Assembly (NCBI RefSeq): GCF_009765965.1
Contig: NZ_LMUL01000017.1
Span: forward strand, 24,651-88,650
Origin: Caulobacter sp. S45
GTDB lineage: Bacteria > Pseudomonadota > Alphaproteobacteria > Caulobacterales > Caulobacteraceae
Length of the DNA stretch: 64,000 nucleotides
Direction: 5' to 3'
Below, piece by piece: positions 19,908 through 28,012 of this stretch. The notes under the pieces were generated by a model. It had not been told where the DNA came from. It was given only the letters and a program-made list of their open reading frames with translations, and searched no databases. Position 1 is the first letter of the stretch. The number at the start of each line of letters is the position of its first letter. The translations under genes were made by a program, and so were the position numbers.

Positions 19908-21221
19908 CTAGAGGGTCGGTGGGTCGCTGTTCTGGTGGGTGGAGCGCGGCCGGGTCGCGCCGGTGGCCTTGGGCCGACGGCGGCTCTGCATCACCCAACC
20001 GATCAGGACCGCGGCGATCAGCACCAGCAGGCCGATGCCGAACACGCGTCCCGCTCCGCCGCCGCCCGATTTGATCGAGCCCAGGGTTAGGCTGCGGTTG
20101 GAGCCGAGCAGGTTGACGTGGACGTCGGCGTGCAATGGTCCCGGGCTCGCGCCCTGCGTCGTCTGGGGCGTGACCTTCCAGTGGAATACGGTCGCGGCGC
20201 CCAGCGTCAGCGGCAGGGCCTGGGTTTCGGCCGGGACGACGCTATAGCCGTCGCCTGCAAGCGTCGCTTCCAAGTTCGCCGAGGCCGCCTGGTCCGACAG
20301 GTTCTGCTTGGCCGCTTCGGTGCGCAGGGTCTGGCCGAAATCGCCAGGTACGGTCAGGGTGACGTCTGTCGTCTGGCCAGGGGCGAGGTGGCTGGGGCCG
20401 AGCACAGCTTCGTGGGCGAACGCGGCCGTCAGCGCCGACTGCAACGCGTCATAGCGTTGATCCTCGGGCGTGGCGGCGGCCGTGGTGTTGTCGGCCGCGC
20501 CGGTGGTGTTGGCCGCGGTGTTTCCATTGGCTGCGGCGCTCGATCCGCCGGTTGCGGCGGCGACCGTGGCCGCGTCCGGGCCGGTGTGGGCGTGGGCGTG
20601 GGGCGCCTTGGGCTTCAGCAGCTGGGTCCCCGAGGCGGCTGCTGCGGCGACCGCGGCGGCGGCATGGCGTGCATGATGGGCGACCGGGGTGACGGCGTGC
20701 AGGTGGGCGGGCGCCGTTGCGATGTGGCTGTGGATGCGATGGCCGTGATGGACGACCGCTCCCCCGGCGTAGACCGGACCCCACCAGCCCTGGTGATGAC
20801 GATGGTGGGCCGCGCGCCATTCGTGGCTATGGCGCGGTTCCTCCGGCGGATTGGGGATTGGGGCCATGGCGATGATTTCCACGGGCCCGCGCGGCGCGGC
20901 GCCGTACGGAGGGCCCGGGGGATAGGGCGGCGGCGCGCCCGGCCCATAGGGACCCGGACCCGGCCCATAGCCCGGCGCGCCGGGCGGAACCCCGTCCTGG
21001 GGCGGACCGACCTGGGCGTATCCGGGCGGCGGCGGCGGGGCGCCCATCAGGTCTGCCGAGCCCTGATCGGGCGCGGCGGCGGCCGGCTCGGCGGGCGGCG
21101 CCGTCGAGCCATTGCCTTCGCAAGCCGACAACGTGACGGCGCAGACGGACGCCAGGGCCGCAGCCGCGATCCAGCGGGCGCCGGCCTGCATTCCTCCGGT
21201 GTTAAGATGCCTCGTCGTCAT
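19908..21221 (-). CDS. His-, Ala- and Pro-rich lipoprotein with C-terminal membrane segment
   Basis: A 437-residue protein of unknown function. Order: signal with lipobox LSAC (TLSACEGNG, around residue 34); Pro/Gly-rich tract (GYGPGPGPYGPGAPPPYPPG); His-rich stretch (RHSHEWRAAHHRHHQGWW, HHGHRIHSHIATAPAHLHAV); Ala/Thr/Asn low-complexity part; a beta-rich domain at about 255-395 (VLGPSHLAPGQTTDVTLTVP, FHWKVTPQTT, LHADVHVNLL); and a last helix VFGIGLLVLIAAVLIGWVM before basic residues. The beta-domain with a final membrane helix resembles secreted-effector or stress-associated domains, but no name is justified. His clusters could bind metal. Start at ATG 21221 with GAGG six bases upstream; MQAG at 21191 is an alternative. 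Confidence 0.65.
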   Translation of the reverse strand: MTTRHLNTGGMQAGARWIAAAALASVCAVTLSACEGNGSTAPPAEPAAAAPDQGSADLMGAPPPPPGYAQVGPPQDGVPPGAPGYGPGPGPYGPGAPPPYPPGPPYGAAPRGPVEIIAMAPIPNPPEEPRHSHEWRAAHHRHHQGWWGPVYAGGAVVHHGHRIHSHIATAPAHLHAVTPVAHHARHAAAAVAAAAASGTQLLKPKAPHAHAHTGPDAATVAAATGGSSAAANGNTAANTTGAADNTTAAATPEDQRYDALQSALTAAFAHEAVLGPSHLAPGQTTDVTLTVPGDFGQTLRTEAAKQNLSDQAASANLEATLAGDGYSVVPAETQALPLTLGAATVFHWKVTPQTTQGASPGPLHADVHVNLLGSNRSLTLGSIKSGGGGAGRVFGIGLLVLIAAVLIGWVMQSRRRPKATGATRPRSTHQNSDPPTL

Positions 21222-21342
21222 GGTGCGCCTCGGATGCAACGTCGCCGTCCACGTTTGGGACATTTACACGTTGTTCAGCAAAGACGCGGCCAAGCCCCGA
21301 ACGCAACGGGGTTCGCCTGAGGCGTGCGCGTGAAAGCGCCGC

Positions 21343-22164
21343 TCAGACGGGGGCGCGGCGCGGGCGGGTGGCCTCGTAGAGGGCGATGGCGGCGGCGGTG
21401 GCCACGTTCAGGCTCTCGAATCCACCGGGCATGGGGATGGCGGCCAGCAGGTCGCAGTGTTCCGAGACGAGACGGCGCAGGCCCTCTCCTTCCGAGCCGA
21501 GCACCAGCACGACCGGGCGGCCGTCGAAGGCTTGGTCGAGCGTCGTCTCGGCCTCGCCCGCCAGACCGATCGCCCGCCAGCCAAGGTCGGAAAGCGTCTC
21601 CAGCGCGCGCGACAGGTTGACCACCCGTGCGCAGGGCACCTTGTCCACCGCGCCGGCGGCGGCCTTGGCGAGCGCGCCGGACAGCGGCGGCGCGCGCCGG
21701 TCCTGCATGATGATCCCGCGCACGCCGAACGCGGCGGCCGAGCGGAACAGAGCGCCGACGTTCTGCGGGTCCCCCACCTGGTCCAGCAGGATCAGCACAC
21801 CCTCGGCGGGGTCGGCCAGTTCCTCCAGCGTCATTTCGGTCGCGGGCTCGGCCAACAGCGCGAGGCCTTGATGGACGGCGCCGGTCGGCAGCAGGCGGGC
21901 GATCTCGTTGGCTTCCGCGATCTCGATCCGCAGTCCGCGCGCGCCCAGGCCCTCTTCGAGGTGCGACGCCTTGCCCGACACCGCCAGCAGGCGCTTCAAG
22001 CCTTCGCGATGCGGGTTGGCGACGGCGGCGTCCACCGCGTGGCGACCCCATAGCCACTCGGCTCCGCCGGACTCTGGAGGACGGGGGAAACGGCGGGATT
22101 CCGACGGCGATTTGTCCTTCTGATAAGGACGCCGGCGGTCGTTGCCTTTGGGAGATGAGGCCAC
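21343..22164 (-). CDS. rlmB: 23S rRNA 2'-O-ribose methyltransferase, RlmB/TrmH family
   Basis: A 273-residue SPOUT methyltransferase. An N-terminal basic stretch (NDRRRPYQKDKSPSESRRFPRP) leads to the substrate-binding domain (WLWGRHAVDAAVANP), then the knot domain with the three TrmH motifs: LILLDQVGDPQNVGALFRSAAAFG, VLVLGSEGEGLRRLV and IPMPGGFESLNVATAAAIALYE. The enzyme uses S-adenosylmethionine to methylate a ribose in 23S rRNA. I chose the GTG at 22164 because longer frames run across the tRNA-Tyr gene. It is divergent from the two tRNA genes. Confidence 0.9.
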   Translation of the reverse strand: MASSPKGNDRRRPYQKDKSPSESRRFPRPPESGGAEWLWGRHAVDAAVANPHREGLKRLLAVSGKASHLEEGLGARGLRIEIAEANEIARLLPTGAVHQGLALLAEPATEMTLEELADPAEGVLILLDQVGDPQNVGALFRSAAAFGVRGIIMQDRRAPPLSGALAKAAAGAVDKVPCARVVNLSRALETLSDLGWRAIGLAGEAETTLDQAFDGRPVVLVLGSEGEGLRRLVSEHCDLLAAIPMPGGFESLNVATAAAIALYEATRPRRAPV

Positions 22165-22272
22165 TATAAGACGCGCTCCGTTTTGGGGCCCCTTCCGGGG
22201 CTTCCCGCTTCGGTCTGGTCTATACTGGCTGGACGGTCGTGGGGAGGCCTCGATCGAGCCTTGATCGCGTAC

Positions 22273-22357
22273 GGGGGAATGTCCCGAGTGGCAAAGGGGG
22301 CGGACTGTAAATCCGCTGGCTACGCCTTCGTAGGTTCGAGTCCTACTTCCCCCACCA
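22273..22357 (+). tRNA. tRNA-Tyr (GTA)
   Basis: Acceptor stem GGGGGAA pairs with TTCCCCC; anticodon loop CTGTAAA gives GTA; long variable arm as in class II tRNA-Tyr; T-arm TAGGTTCGAGTCCTA; encoded ACCA end. Confidence 0.97.
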
Positions 22358-22390
22358 TGCGCGATCACGGATCAAGGTTACGGGCTAGGG

Positions 22391-22438
22391 CGAGACAGCC
22401 GAAAGTGGGTTCCGGTCCCGGCGGCTATCGTGCTCTAT
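22391..22438. repeat. Degraded copy of an interspersed palindromic repeat
   Basis: The segment contains CCGAAAGTGG..CCGG..GCGGCTATCGTGCTCTA, closely matching the better preserved element at 58759-58810 (GCCGAAAGTGG..CCGG..GGCGACTATCATGCTCTA). The left arm is eroded. It lies between the two tRNA genes. Confidence 0.55.
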
Positions 22439-22460
22439 TCCGGTCAAGGGTGTTGAGCCC

Positions 22461-22534
22461 GCAGGTATAGCACAGTGGTAGTGCAGCAGCCTTCCAAGCT
22501 GAGGATGCGGGTTCGATTCCCGCTACCTGCTCCA
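22461..22534 (+). tRNA. tRNA-Gly (TCC)
   Basis: Acceptor GCAGGTA pairs with TACCTGC; anticodon loop CTTCCAA gives TCC; T-arm GCGGGTTCGATTCCCGC; encoded TCCA end. Its 3' 49 bp are duplicated at 39432-39480, marking it as the island's integration site. Confidence 0.97.
22486..22534 (+). repeat. attL-like 49-bp repeat in tRNA-Gly
   Basis: From the anticodon stem to CCA; identical to 39432-39480 over all 49 bp. Sequence before and after differs between the two copies, so the repeat ends are sharp. This is the usual crossover region of tyrosine-integrase elements in tRNA genes. Confidence 0.9.
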
Positions 22535-22641
22535 GCCTTTTCAATAAGTTAGGTCGAGCTTCCAGCGACTTTTGGGAATTTTTTGGGGATCGCCTAAGCC
22601 AAGGGGCCTACTGACTTCGCGTCGAGCGGGCGAGGGCGCGC

Positions 22642-23151
22642 CTAAATCAGATCCTCAGCGGGGATCAGCTTTCCCCAAGCTTCCATCGCCAACAGGAGCA
22701 GAAGATCATCATTCTGGTCGTTCATCTGGCGGACGGCCGCGTGCGCTTGGTGATCGTCTTCAGGTTCGTGAACGATGCGCGGCCGTGGGCCGAATTGGTT
22801 GCCGGCGTCTCTAACGGCTAGGACGTTCCCTACCGCGAAGGCACCGCTTTTCCGGACGGTGAGCGCATTTTTAAATCCGTCCGCGCAGTTTTTCATTAGG
22901 TCTGCGCCTGCTGGGACATAGAACTCCAACCATGCACACGAAAGGAATTCCTCCCCTTCGCGGCGGCGAAACGCCTGGGGGATTGCCATCCTGATCCCGG
23001 TCTCGGGATCGGTGGGAGACTGCTTGAAACTCAAATATTTTACGACACTGTCCGCGTCAGGGATTCGTTCGGGCAATCCACTGTCCAGCTTGATAGGGTT
23101 CAAGGACGGCTGGAAGGCGTCGCACATCTGTACGACCGGCAGCACTTTCAC
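22642..23151 (-). CDS. Unknown protein, third gene of TIGR04255-like operon
   Basis: A 169-residue soluble acidic protein with no family I recognise. It holds a segment ETGIRMAIPQAFRRREGEEFLSCAWLEFY and an acidic Asp-rich C-terminus (NDQNDDLLLLLAMEAWGKLIPAEDLI). There is no signal or membrane segment. The frame overlaps the end of the gene upstream by 95 bp if the GTG at 23151 is used, or by 71 bp from ATG 23127; either way the two are tightly packed. It is the last gene before attL and is AT-richer than host genes. Confidence 0.6.
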   Translation of the reverse strand: MKVLPVVQMCDAFQPSLNPIKLDSGLPERIPDADSVVKYLSFKQSPTDPETGIRMAIPQAFRRREGEEFLSCAWLEFYVPAGADLMKNCADGFKNALTVRKSGAFAVGNVLAVRDAGNQFGPRPRIVHEPEDDHQAHAAVRQMNDQNDDLLLLLAMEAWGKLIPAEDLI

Positions 23152-23668
23152 GGTCGCCGTTGATGGTGTGGGCTAGGACCCACCTCACCGCATCCTTGGG
23201 GATGCATTCTATGCTTAGCCGCCCAGCTTCGGACGCCCAAACGGCGACTATGTTCCCCTCGTGGGTGACGCCGACACCGGGGCGTCGAACCTTACGGAGG
23301 AACGTAATCATCCGGAGAAAGGTAGTGAAGGACTCTGGAGAAGGAAGGCGGTCAGAGAGGTCCCATTCCTCTGGGTCGAGAAGCTTGTCGATATCGCCGA
23401 AGAGTCCTTCGCGCCACGCCGTGTCGAGGTGAACAGTGAACAACCCGGCTTGCGCTTTCAGGTGGAAAGCTGCGACCGCTAGCCGAAGATCGTCCTCCGA
23501 GTCGTTTTCGGAGAGAGGTGCCGTGACAACGCTTTGGCTTGCGGACGAATTCAGGCTGATCGACTCGCCACGCATCACCGAGTCCGAGATTCGGGTCACA
23601 TCGAGAGGGCCGCCACCCCATCCGCTGGTCACCGGAACAAGCTCGACTGGAGTCAGCCCGAGGTACAT
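23057..23668 (-). CDS. Unknown protein, second gene of TIGR04255-like operon
   Basis: A 203-residue protein beginning MYLGLTPVELVPVTSGWGG. Its start shares the base A with the TAA of the upstream gene (TAATG at 23666-23670), which indicates translational coupling and fixes the start. The sequence mixes alpha/beta regions (DDLRLAVAAFHLKAQAGLFTVHLDTAWREGLFG, TTFLRMITFLRKVRRPGVGVTHEGNIVAVW). No membrane segment and no named motif. The close coupling suggests a partner of the TIGR04255-like protein. Confidence 0.65.
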   Translation of the reverse strand: MYLGLTPVELVPVTSGWGGGPLDVTRISDSVMRGESISLNSSASQSVVTAPLSENDSEDDLRLAVAAFHLKAQAGLFTVHLDTAWREGLFGDIDKLLDPEEWDLSDRLPSPESFTTFLRMITFLRKVRRPGVGVTHEGNIVAVWASEAGRLSIECIPKDAVRWVLAHTINGDRESAAGRTDVRRLPAVLEPYQAGQWIARTNP

Positions 23669-24384
23669 TATCGTATGATCTCCCGAGCGCGATCCGTGAT
23701 GCAGGCTTCGAAGACGGAGGTACCCAAGCTTCGCATCTCGGATAAGGCTCCGATTATATCGTTCCACGATTGAGGGACGTCAACGTCTCGCCCAACATCG
23801 ATGTCGAGCAAAAGTCCTGCGTGATCGATAAGGGGTGAGAGCGTCGTGCCCGCGATGAGGATCATCTCGTAGCCCTCGTGGCGGCTGTGGTCTTGGGCGC
23901 TGAAGCCAACGGTAGTTGTCGGCGATATTGGCGGCCGCGCGCGGAAGGTTAGAAATTCAGAGGGGTCTAGTCCGATGGCGGTTGCAACCGGGATGTCAAA
24001 TCGATTCCGAGATCGAAGGCCGAGTCGCACGATCTTGCGTCGCCCGACCTCCTTAGACCAGACGCGCCATGCGCGCTCGGCGCGAGAAGTAAAGTCTTGC
24101 CAGCTAATGTAAGGAAAATTCCGAGTGTAAGTCATGCCGTAAGGTCTGGTTACGACGATATTGGCGGCGTCCGCCGACTTAAAGTGGACTGAGTCGATTC
24201 CGGCCTTGGATATCCTCGGATCTGATCCTGGCTGTATCTTAAATTCCCAGTTATCATGCTGCTCGCGTATTGGATATTCGGATTTAAGTCTTTTCCCGAC
24301 GCGATCAAATTCATCCAAAACCCCATGAGGCTCTGTTCTGAACTCGACAATGACCTCGAACAATGGTGACTTGGAATAGCTCAT
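23668..24384 (-). CDS. TIGR04255-family-like protein
   Basis: A 238-residue protein beginning MSYSKSPLFEVIVEFRTEPHG. The start followed at once by PLFEVIVEFR, the mid-region FHxS/VHFKSADAANIVVTRPYGMTYTRNFPYISWQDFTSRAERAW, the RIVRLGLRSRNRFDIP segment and the end LFEACITDRAREII fit the sporadic TIGR04255 family, as I recall it: about 250 residues, function unknown, scattered by transfer. No catalytic site is evident. It leads a minus-strand operon of three coupled genes beside the integrase, a usual place for cargo. ATG 24384 gives the family N-terminus; a TTG at 24438 extends it by 18 residues. Similar genes elsewhere occur near defence loci, but a defence role here is only a guess. Confidence 0.65.
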   Translation of the reverse strand: MSYSKSPLFEVIVEFRTEPHGVLDEFDRVGKRLKSEYPIREQHDNWEFKIQPGSDPRISKAGIDSVHFKSADAANIVVTRPYGMTYTRNFPYISWQDFTSRAERAWRVWSKEVGRRKIVRLGLRSRNRFDIPVATAIGLDPSEFLTFRARPPISPTTTVGFSAQDHSRHEGYEMILIAGTTLSPLIDHAGLLLDIDVGRDVDVPQSWNDIIGALSEMRSLGTSVFEACITDRAREIIR

Positions 24385-24501
24385 GGCAGACTTTTTCTGA
24401 GAGCGGGCGCTAGATCCCACTTTGAGTTCAACTCGCAAAACATTGATGAAGATGGTTGTGCGCGGCCATCAGGGCGACCTTCCGTCGGCAAATTTCAAGT
24501 C

Positions 24502-25551
24502 TCATGACCTTGCCAGGGTCGATTTGGCTTCGTTCGACGCGACCTTCCTAACCAGCGCCTTCACGATCCGGTCCTGGTCGACGTAGCGCGCCAGGATCCG
24601 GCGGACCCGCTCGCGCTCCCAACCCATCACCTCGGCGATTTCTTCCTCGGTCAGGCCGGCGAGCCGGAGCCGTGTGGCGAACGTGCCGCGCGCGTCGTGC
24701 AGCGAGCGCTCGATCTTCACGTCGGCGGCGAACTTGGCGATGCGGTGACTGAGGCTGTTCGCGCCCCAGGCGCGGCCGTGAGCGTTCAGCAGGACGGTCT
24801 CGTCGGGATCCTTTCGGCCGATCTCCTTGAGGAGGGCGCGGGCGTCGGCGAGCAGTGGGATCGTCGCCGTCCGGCGCAAACCGCTCTTCGCGGTGGCCAG
24901 CTGGATGGCCAGATCTCCGACCTGGCTCCAGCGTAGTGTGACCAGGTCGCCGCGGCGCAGGCCGGTGAGGCAGGCGAGCCGGAGTGCCTGTGATATCGGC
25001 GCAGGCGCCTTGTCGCAGAAGGCGGTGAGGGCTGCAGCCTCCCAGATCAAGTCGGCCCGATCGCCCTCATAGAGGTGCGGGATGCCGGCGGCGCGGTTCG
25101 CGGAGAGAATGCCTCGCTCGACCGCGAAGCCGAGTACGCGAGAGAGGACCTGTACGCCATAGTCGGCCGCGCGCGGCCGGTCGGCGTACTCATCGCGCCA
25201 GTCCATCAGGTCGGCCCGGACGCGGGAGTCGTCTAGCATGCGCAGGCTCAGCTCGCCAATGTCGTGGAGCGAGATCCGGTCCAGCCAGCGCGACCATTCC
25301 TTCTTGGTGCTGGCGCTCAGGCCGGTGAACTCGGGCTTGGACTTGTAGAGGGTGACGAGGCCGGCGAGATTGTCGTTCCGCGGAGCCTTCCGATCGGCGA
25401 CGGCCAGATTGTAGGCGGCCATGAACTCGGGCGAGCCGGGCTCGCCGGGCAGGCGAGGGCCGCCTTTCCAGGCGTACCAATAGACCGTGATGCCGCCGTC
25501 GGCCCGTTTAACGCGGACCTGGTTGAGCCCCTTGAGCCTTACGAGCGGCAC
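24502..25551 (-). CDS. Tyrosine-type site-specific integrase
   Basis: A 349-residue phage-type integrase. N-terminal DNA-arm region (YWYAWKGG, GSPEFMAAYNLAVADRKAP), SAM-like core-binding domain about 60-150, catalytic domain about 165-335. Catalytic residues visible: Arg199 (TGLRRGD), Lys222 (TAKSG), His285 and Arg288 (LHDARGTFATRL), Trp311 (MGWERE) in the sixth position, nucleophile Tyr323 (RILARYV). It would integrate and excise the element at the tRNA-Gly site. It is read toward attL, with the small gene 25508-25786 just upstream (44 bp overlap). Confidence 0.93.
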   Translation of the reverse strand: MPLVRLKGLNQVRVKRADGGITVYWYAWKGGPRLPGEPGSPEFMAAYNLAVADRKAPRNDNLAGLVTLYKSKPEFTGLSASTKKEWSRWLDRISLHDIGELSLRMLDDSRVRADLMDWRDEYADRPRAADYGVQVLSRVLGFAVERGILSANRAAGIPHLYEGDRADLIWEAAALTAFCDKAPAPISQALRLACLTGLRRGDLVTLRWSQVGDLAIQLATAKSGLRRTATIPLLADARALLKEIGRKDPDETVLLNAHGRAWGANSLSHRIAKFAADVKIERSLHDARGTFATRLRLAGLTEEEIAEVMGWERERVRRILARYVDQDRIVKALVRKVASNEAKSTLARS

Positions 25552-25786
25552 GCCGCATTCTCCATTCCTCTAGGTCGTCACGCTGTGCAGCCGGCGAAGC
25601 GCCGGTCAAGACGCGTACGCCGCCGTCGGCGGTGATCTCTATGCTGGCCACATGCAGACCGGCGTCTTGGGCGGGCCTGATCGCGCGATCGATCTCGGCC
25701 TTCCGGGCGGTGGGTCTACGGAGCCTGGAGCGCTCGCCTATCATCGCGCCGGCGGCCCTCAGCAGGGGTGAGGTCGCATCAGCCAT
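25508..25786 (-). CDS. Small basic protein upstream of integrase
   Basis: A 92-residue charged protein: basic N-terminal half (GERSRLRRPTARKAEIDRAIRPA), then IEITADGGVRVLTG, then a basic end. Short genes with the phrase 'I.I.DGGIRVV' regularly precede integrases of alphaproteobacterial prophages. An accessory role in recombination or control of the integrase is inference. It overlaps the integrase start by 44 bp, suggesting co-translation. Confidence 0.65.
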   Translation of the reverse strand: MADATSPLLRAAGAMIGERSRLRRPTARKAEIDRAIRPAQDAGLHVASIEITADGGVRVLTGASPAAQRDDLEEWRMRRAARKAQGAQPGPR

Positions 25787-25896
25787 TGCTGCTGTCCGCC
25801 AGCGTAAGAAGGGTCTTCACCCGCACCATCGCGTTTAAGGCGCCGACGAGGTCGACAAGCCGCCGTTGCGCGCGGAGGTGCGGGTGCGAGTTCAAA

Positions 25897-26610
25897 TCAG
25901 GAGGCTTTGGCCAAGCGCGCTGTCTCGGGCAGCTGCGGCTCCTCAGCAGCGTCGCCTCCGAGCATGGCGCAGACGCCAGCTAGGGACCCCTCCAAGATCT
26001 CATGGATATCAGAAGCGTTTCCCTGGAGATCCATGAGGCTGAGGCGGACGGCGCTCACTTTGACGGCGGCGTCCTGAAGCGAGCAGCACGGCGCCGCGTG
26101 GACGTCATCGAGGAGCTCCTCTCGCCTATCCCACAGCGGCGCCCCCAACCAGTGATCACCTTCCTCTGTGTAGTCTGAAATAGCGTTCGCATCGTCGCCG
26201 GCGCGACGGGCGTCGGAGAGCATGGCGGCTAATGCGGAGACTCCCCTGACGGTAGCCAGATCGCTTCTGAGCGCCCGCAGTGCTGCTGTAAGGCGGGCTG
26301 GATCGAGGGCGGCGCTTTCGAGGGCAGCTGCCTTTTCCTCGAGCTCAATCCAAGTCCGCGGAGGCCATCCGATCAACGCTGCGGCGGCGGCGTCGAACGC
26401 CCCTACTGCCGTGGTATAAATGGCAGCCTCGTCGGTGGTGGCCAGGCGCCCAAGGGCAACCTGATCGCTAAGGTGGCCCTTTCGAGCAAGATCTGCGGTT
26501 GCGTTCGAGAGACGCCATTGCAAGACATCCAGCGCAGAACAGGTTTGCGGATCGAGTGCGGGAACGGCGAGCGCTTCGGCGTAAGCGGTCGAAAAGTGAT
26601 GGATCGTCAT
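25897..26610 (-). CDS. Unknown helical phage-type protein
   Basis: A 237-residue, Ala-rich and mostly helical protein (SALDVLQWRLSNATADLARKG, VGAFDAAAAALIGWPPRTWIELEEKAAALESAAL). No membrane segment and no known domain. ATG 26610 overlaps the TGA of the preceding small gene (ATGA, 26607-26610). It is the third gene of a leftward operon (26795 to 24502). Confidence 0.6.
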   Translation of the reverse strand: MTIHHFSTAYAEALAVPALDPQTCSALDVLQWRLSNATADLARKGHLSDQVALGRLATTDEAAIYTTAVGAFDAAAAALIGWPPRTWIELEEKAAALESAALDPARLTAALRALRSDLATVRGVSALAAMLSDARRAGDDANAISDYTEEGDHWLGAPLWDRREELLDDVHAAPCCSLQDAAVKVSAVRLSLMDLQGNASDIHEILEGSLAGVCAMLGGDAAEEPQLPETARLAKAS

Positions 26611-26795
26611 TTGGGTTTCACCTCAGTTGAGCGGCCATAAACGCGCTCCTGGCGGCCGAACAGGAGGGGGTGGTTCCCTGCAGCCGCGAGAGATCTCGGG
26701 CCAGAAGGAGTGGGATCGCGATCTGTGCCGGAGGTGCGGGCAGGTCTGGGCAAACGAGGCCGAGCCGACGTTTTCAAACCGCAATCGTAGCGCAT
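26607..26795 (-). CDS. Small basic protein, function unknown
   Basis: A 62-residue Arg/Pro-rich protein (MRYDCGLKTSARPRLPRPAR). ATG 26795 follows an excellent ribosome site (GGAGGAGCTC) and its stop overlaps the next gene as ATGA, which argues for a real gene. Composition is unusual and no family can be named. It lies between the integrase operon and the repressor gene, both on the minus strand. Confidence 0.5.
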   Translation of the reverse strand: MRYDCGLKTSARPRLPRPARTSGTDRDPTPSGPRSLAAAGNHPLLFGRQERVYGRSTEVKPK

Positions 26796-26868
26796 GAGCT
26801 CCTCCACGCGATAAACGCTACAGAATATAACGCGATCAAGCAATATAAATTGTAGCGGCGCGCGTCAG

Positions 26869-27627
26869 CTAGGTGTTGTTGGCCCTGGTGTGGCGACCGC
26901 TGATCGTCTCGAGTGGCGTTTCAAGGCTCGCGACCGTCGGTACGTCATCTAGGCCGAGCTTCATCGGTGGACGCTGTACGAGCGTATATGCGGCGGTGAT
27001 CACCCCTATCACCAACTCGGCTTCGGTCAGCGGGTGGTGATTCGAGCCGTCTAACGCGGAAAGCGAGAGGGTGCCTTCCGTCATTGCAAGGCGTCGAACC
27101 GTTATCTCCTTCAAGCCGGCGCGTGTTTTCTGCACTAGAACGGCGTCGCCGTCTCGAAGCCGAATCTGATCACCTGGGACTACAAAGACGTGGGTGCCAT
27201 CAGAAAATTGTGGTTCGGCATGATTATCCTGGATTTGATAAATCTGCATGCCCGCTAATGTGTCGTTAGCGCCAGGAATATCGAGATTTCGCTCGGTTTC
27301 ACGAAGTGAAGCGGTGGCATCTTCGACATACGAGCCAGCTTTAACAATTCCGACGACAGGAAGACGAAGCCCACTTACGCGATCGAATTCATAGCGGCTC
27401 AGCGATGTTCCTCGCATCAACCAATTTGGGGTTACATCATATGCGTGGCAGTAATCCGCGAACGCATCTGCAGGTATGCCGTTTTGGCCACTTTCGTGCG
27501 CTCGCACGGTGATGGGGTTCATGTTCAGGGCGCGAGCGGCTTCCGCCGCGGTAGCGAACTTAGCCTGCCGAGCCTCCTTGAGGCGTTCGGCGATTTCCAA
27601 CAGTCTGTTGCGCGATCCACTGGCCAT
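26869..27627 (-). CDS. Phage-type repressor: HTH + S24-like domain lacking catalytic serine
   Basis: A 252-residue repressor. HTH domain at about residues 12-70 (AAEAARALNMNPITVRAHESG, then YDVTPNWLMRG) and an S24/LexA-like C-terminal domain (about 88-225: LPVVGIVKAGSY, QIYQIQDNHAEPQFSDGTHVFVVPGDQIRLRDGDAVLVQK). In cleavable repressors the segment GDSMEP carries the nucleophile Ser; here the equivalent is QDNHAEP (134-139), so the Ser is missing and RecA-dependent self-cleavage is unlikely. ATG 27627 follows GGAG and gives MASGSRNR. It is divergent from gene 27701, forming a lysogeny-type switch. Confidence 0.85.
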   Translation of the reverse strand: MASGSRNRLLEIAERLKEARQAKFATAAEAARALNMNPITVRAHESGQNGIPADAFADYCHAYDVTPNWLMRGTSLSRYEFDRVSGLRLPVVGIVKAGSYVEDATASLRETERNLDIPGANDTLAGMQIYQIQDNHAEPQFSDGTHVFVVPGDQIRLRDGDAVLVQKTRAGLKEITVRRLAMTEGTLSLSALDGSNHHPLTEAELVIGVITAAYTLVQRPPMKLGLDDVPTVASLETPLETISGRHTRANNT

Positions 27628-27700
27628 CGTGTCTCCATACTGGACCCTGCGATACAAATAATATTGACCAGATGCGCTATAAAACGTATCGCCGCTTCAA
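27628..27700. promoter_or_regulatory. Divergent switch region between repressor and Cro-like gene
   Basis: A 73-bp intergenic region that must hold both promoters and operators. It contains inverted half-sites GCGATAC (27649-27655) and GTATCGC (27686-27692), with a core separation of 30 bp, and an AT-rich stretch between. The half-sites are candidates for repressor binding. The -10 and -35 boxes are not clear enough to assign. Confidence 0.45.
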
Positions 27701-28012
27701 ATGGAAGCTCGAACGGTCATCCTGACATTGGGAGGAGCAGCCGCCCTCGCGCGGGAACTCGGCATGCCTGCCGGGGAAAAAGCAGCCGGTACTATCCGAG
27801 CCTGGGCGCATCGTGGATCTATTCCTGGAGAATGGATGGCCGCCGTCTCAAGGGCGGCCGCGCGGCAGGGCCGACCCGAGATCAACGAAGCTATGCTCGC
27901 GGCAATAGCAGAGCGCCGTTCCCTAGCCGCGCGAGGATTATCAACCGGGAGCAGTGGGATCACGGCGCCTCCTTTGGGACGGTTGCAACGCCCTTGTGAG
28001 CCGACTGCATGA
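27701..28012 (+). CDS. Small HTH protein of the Cro/YdaS type
   Basis: A 103-residue protein that starts rightward from the switch. Residues about 8-45 (LTLGGAAALARELGMPAGEKAAGTIRAWAHRGSIPGEWMAAV) show the pattern of short HTH proteins (Cro/YdaS-like) in which GSIPGEWMAAV follows the recognition helix. Divergent from the S24-type repressor, it is the expected counterpart. Its TGA overlaps the next start (ATGA). Confidence 0.65.
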   Translation: MEARTVILTLGGAAALARELGMPAGEKAAGTIRAWAHRGSIPGEWMAAVSRAAARQGRPEINEAMLAAIAERRSLAARGLSTGSSGITAPPLGRLQRPCEPTA

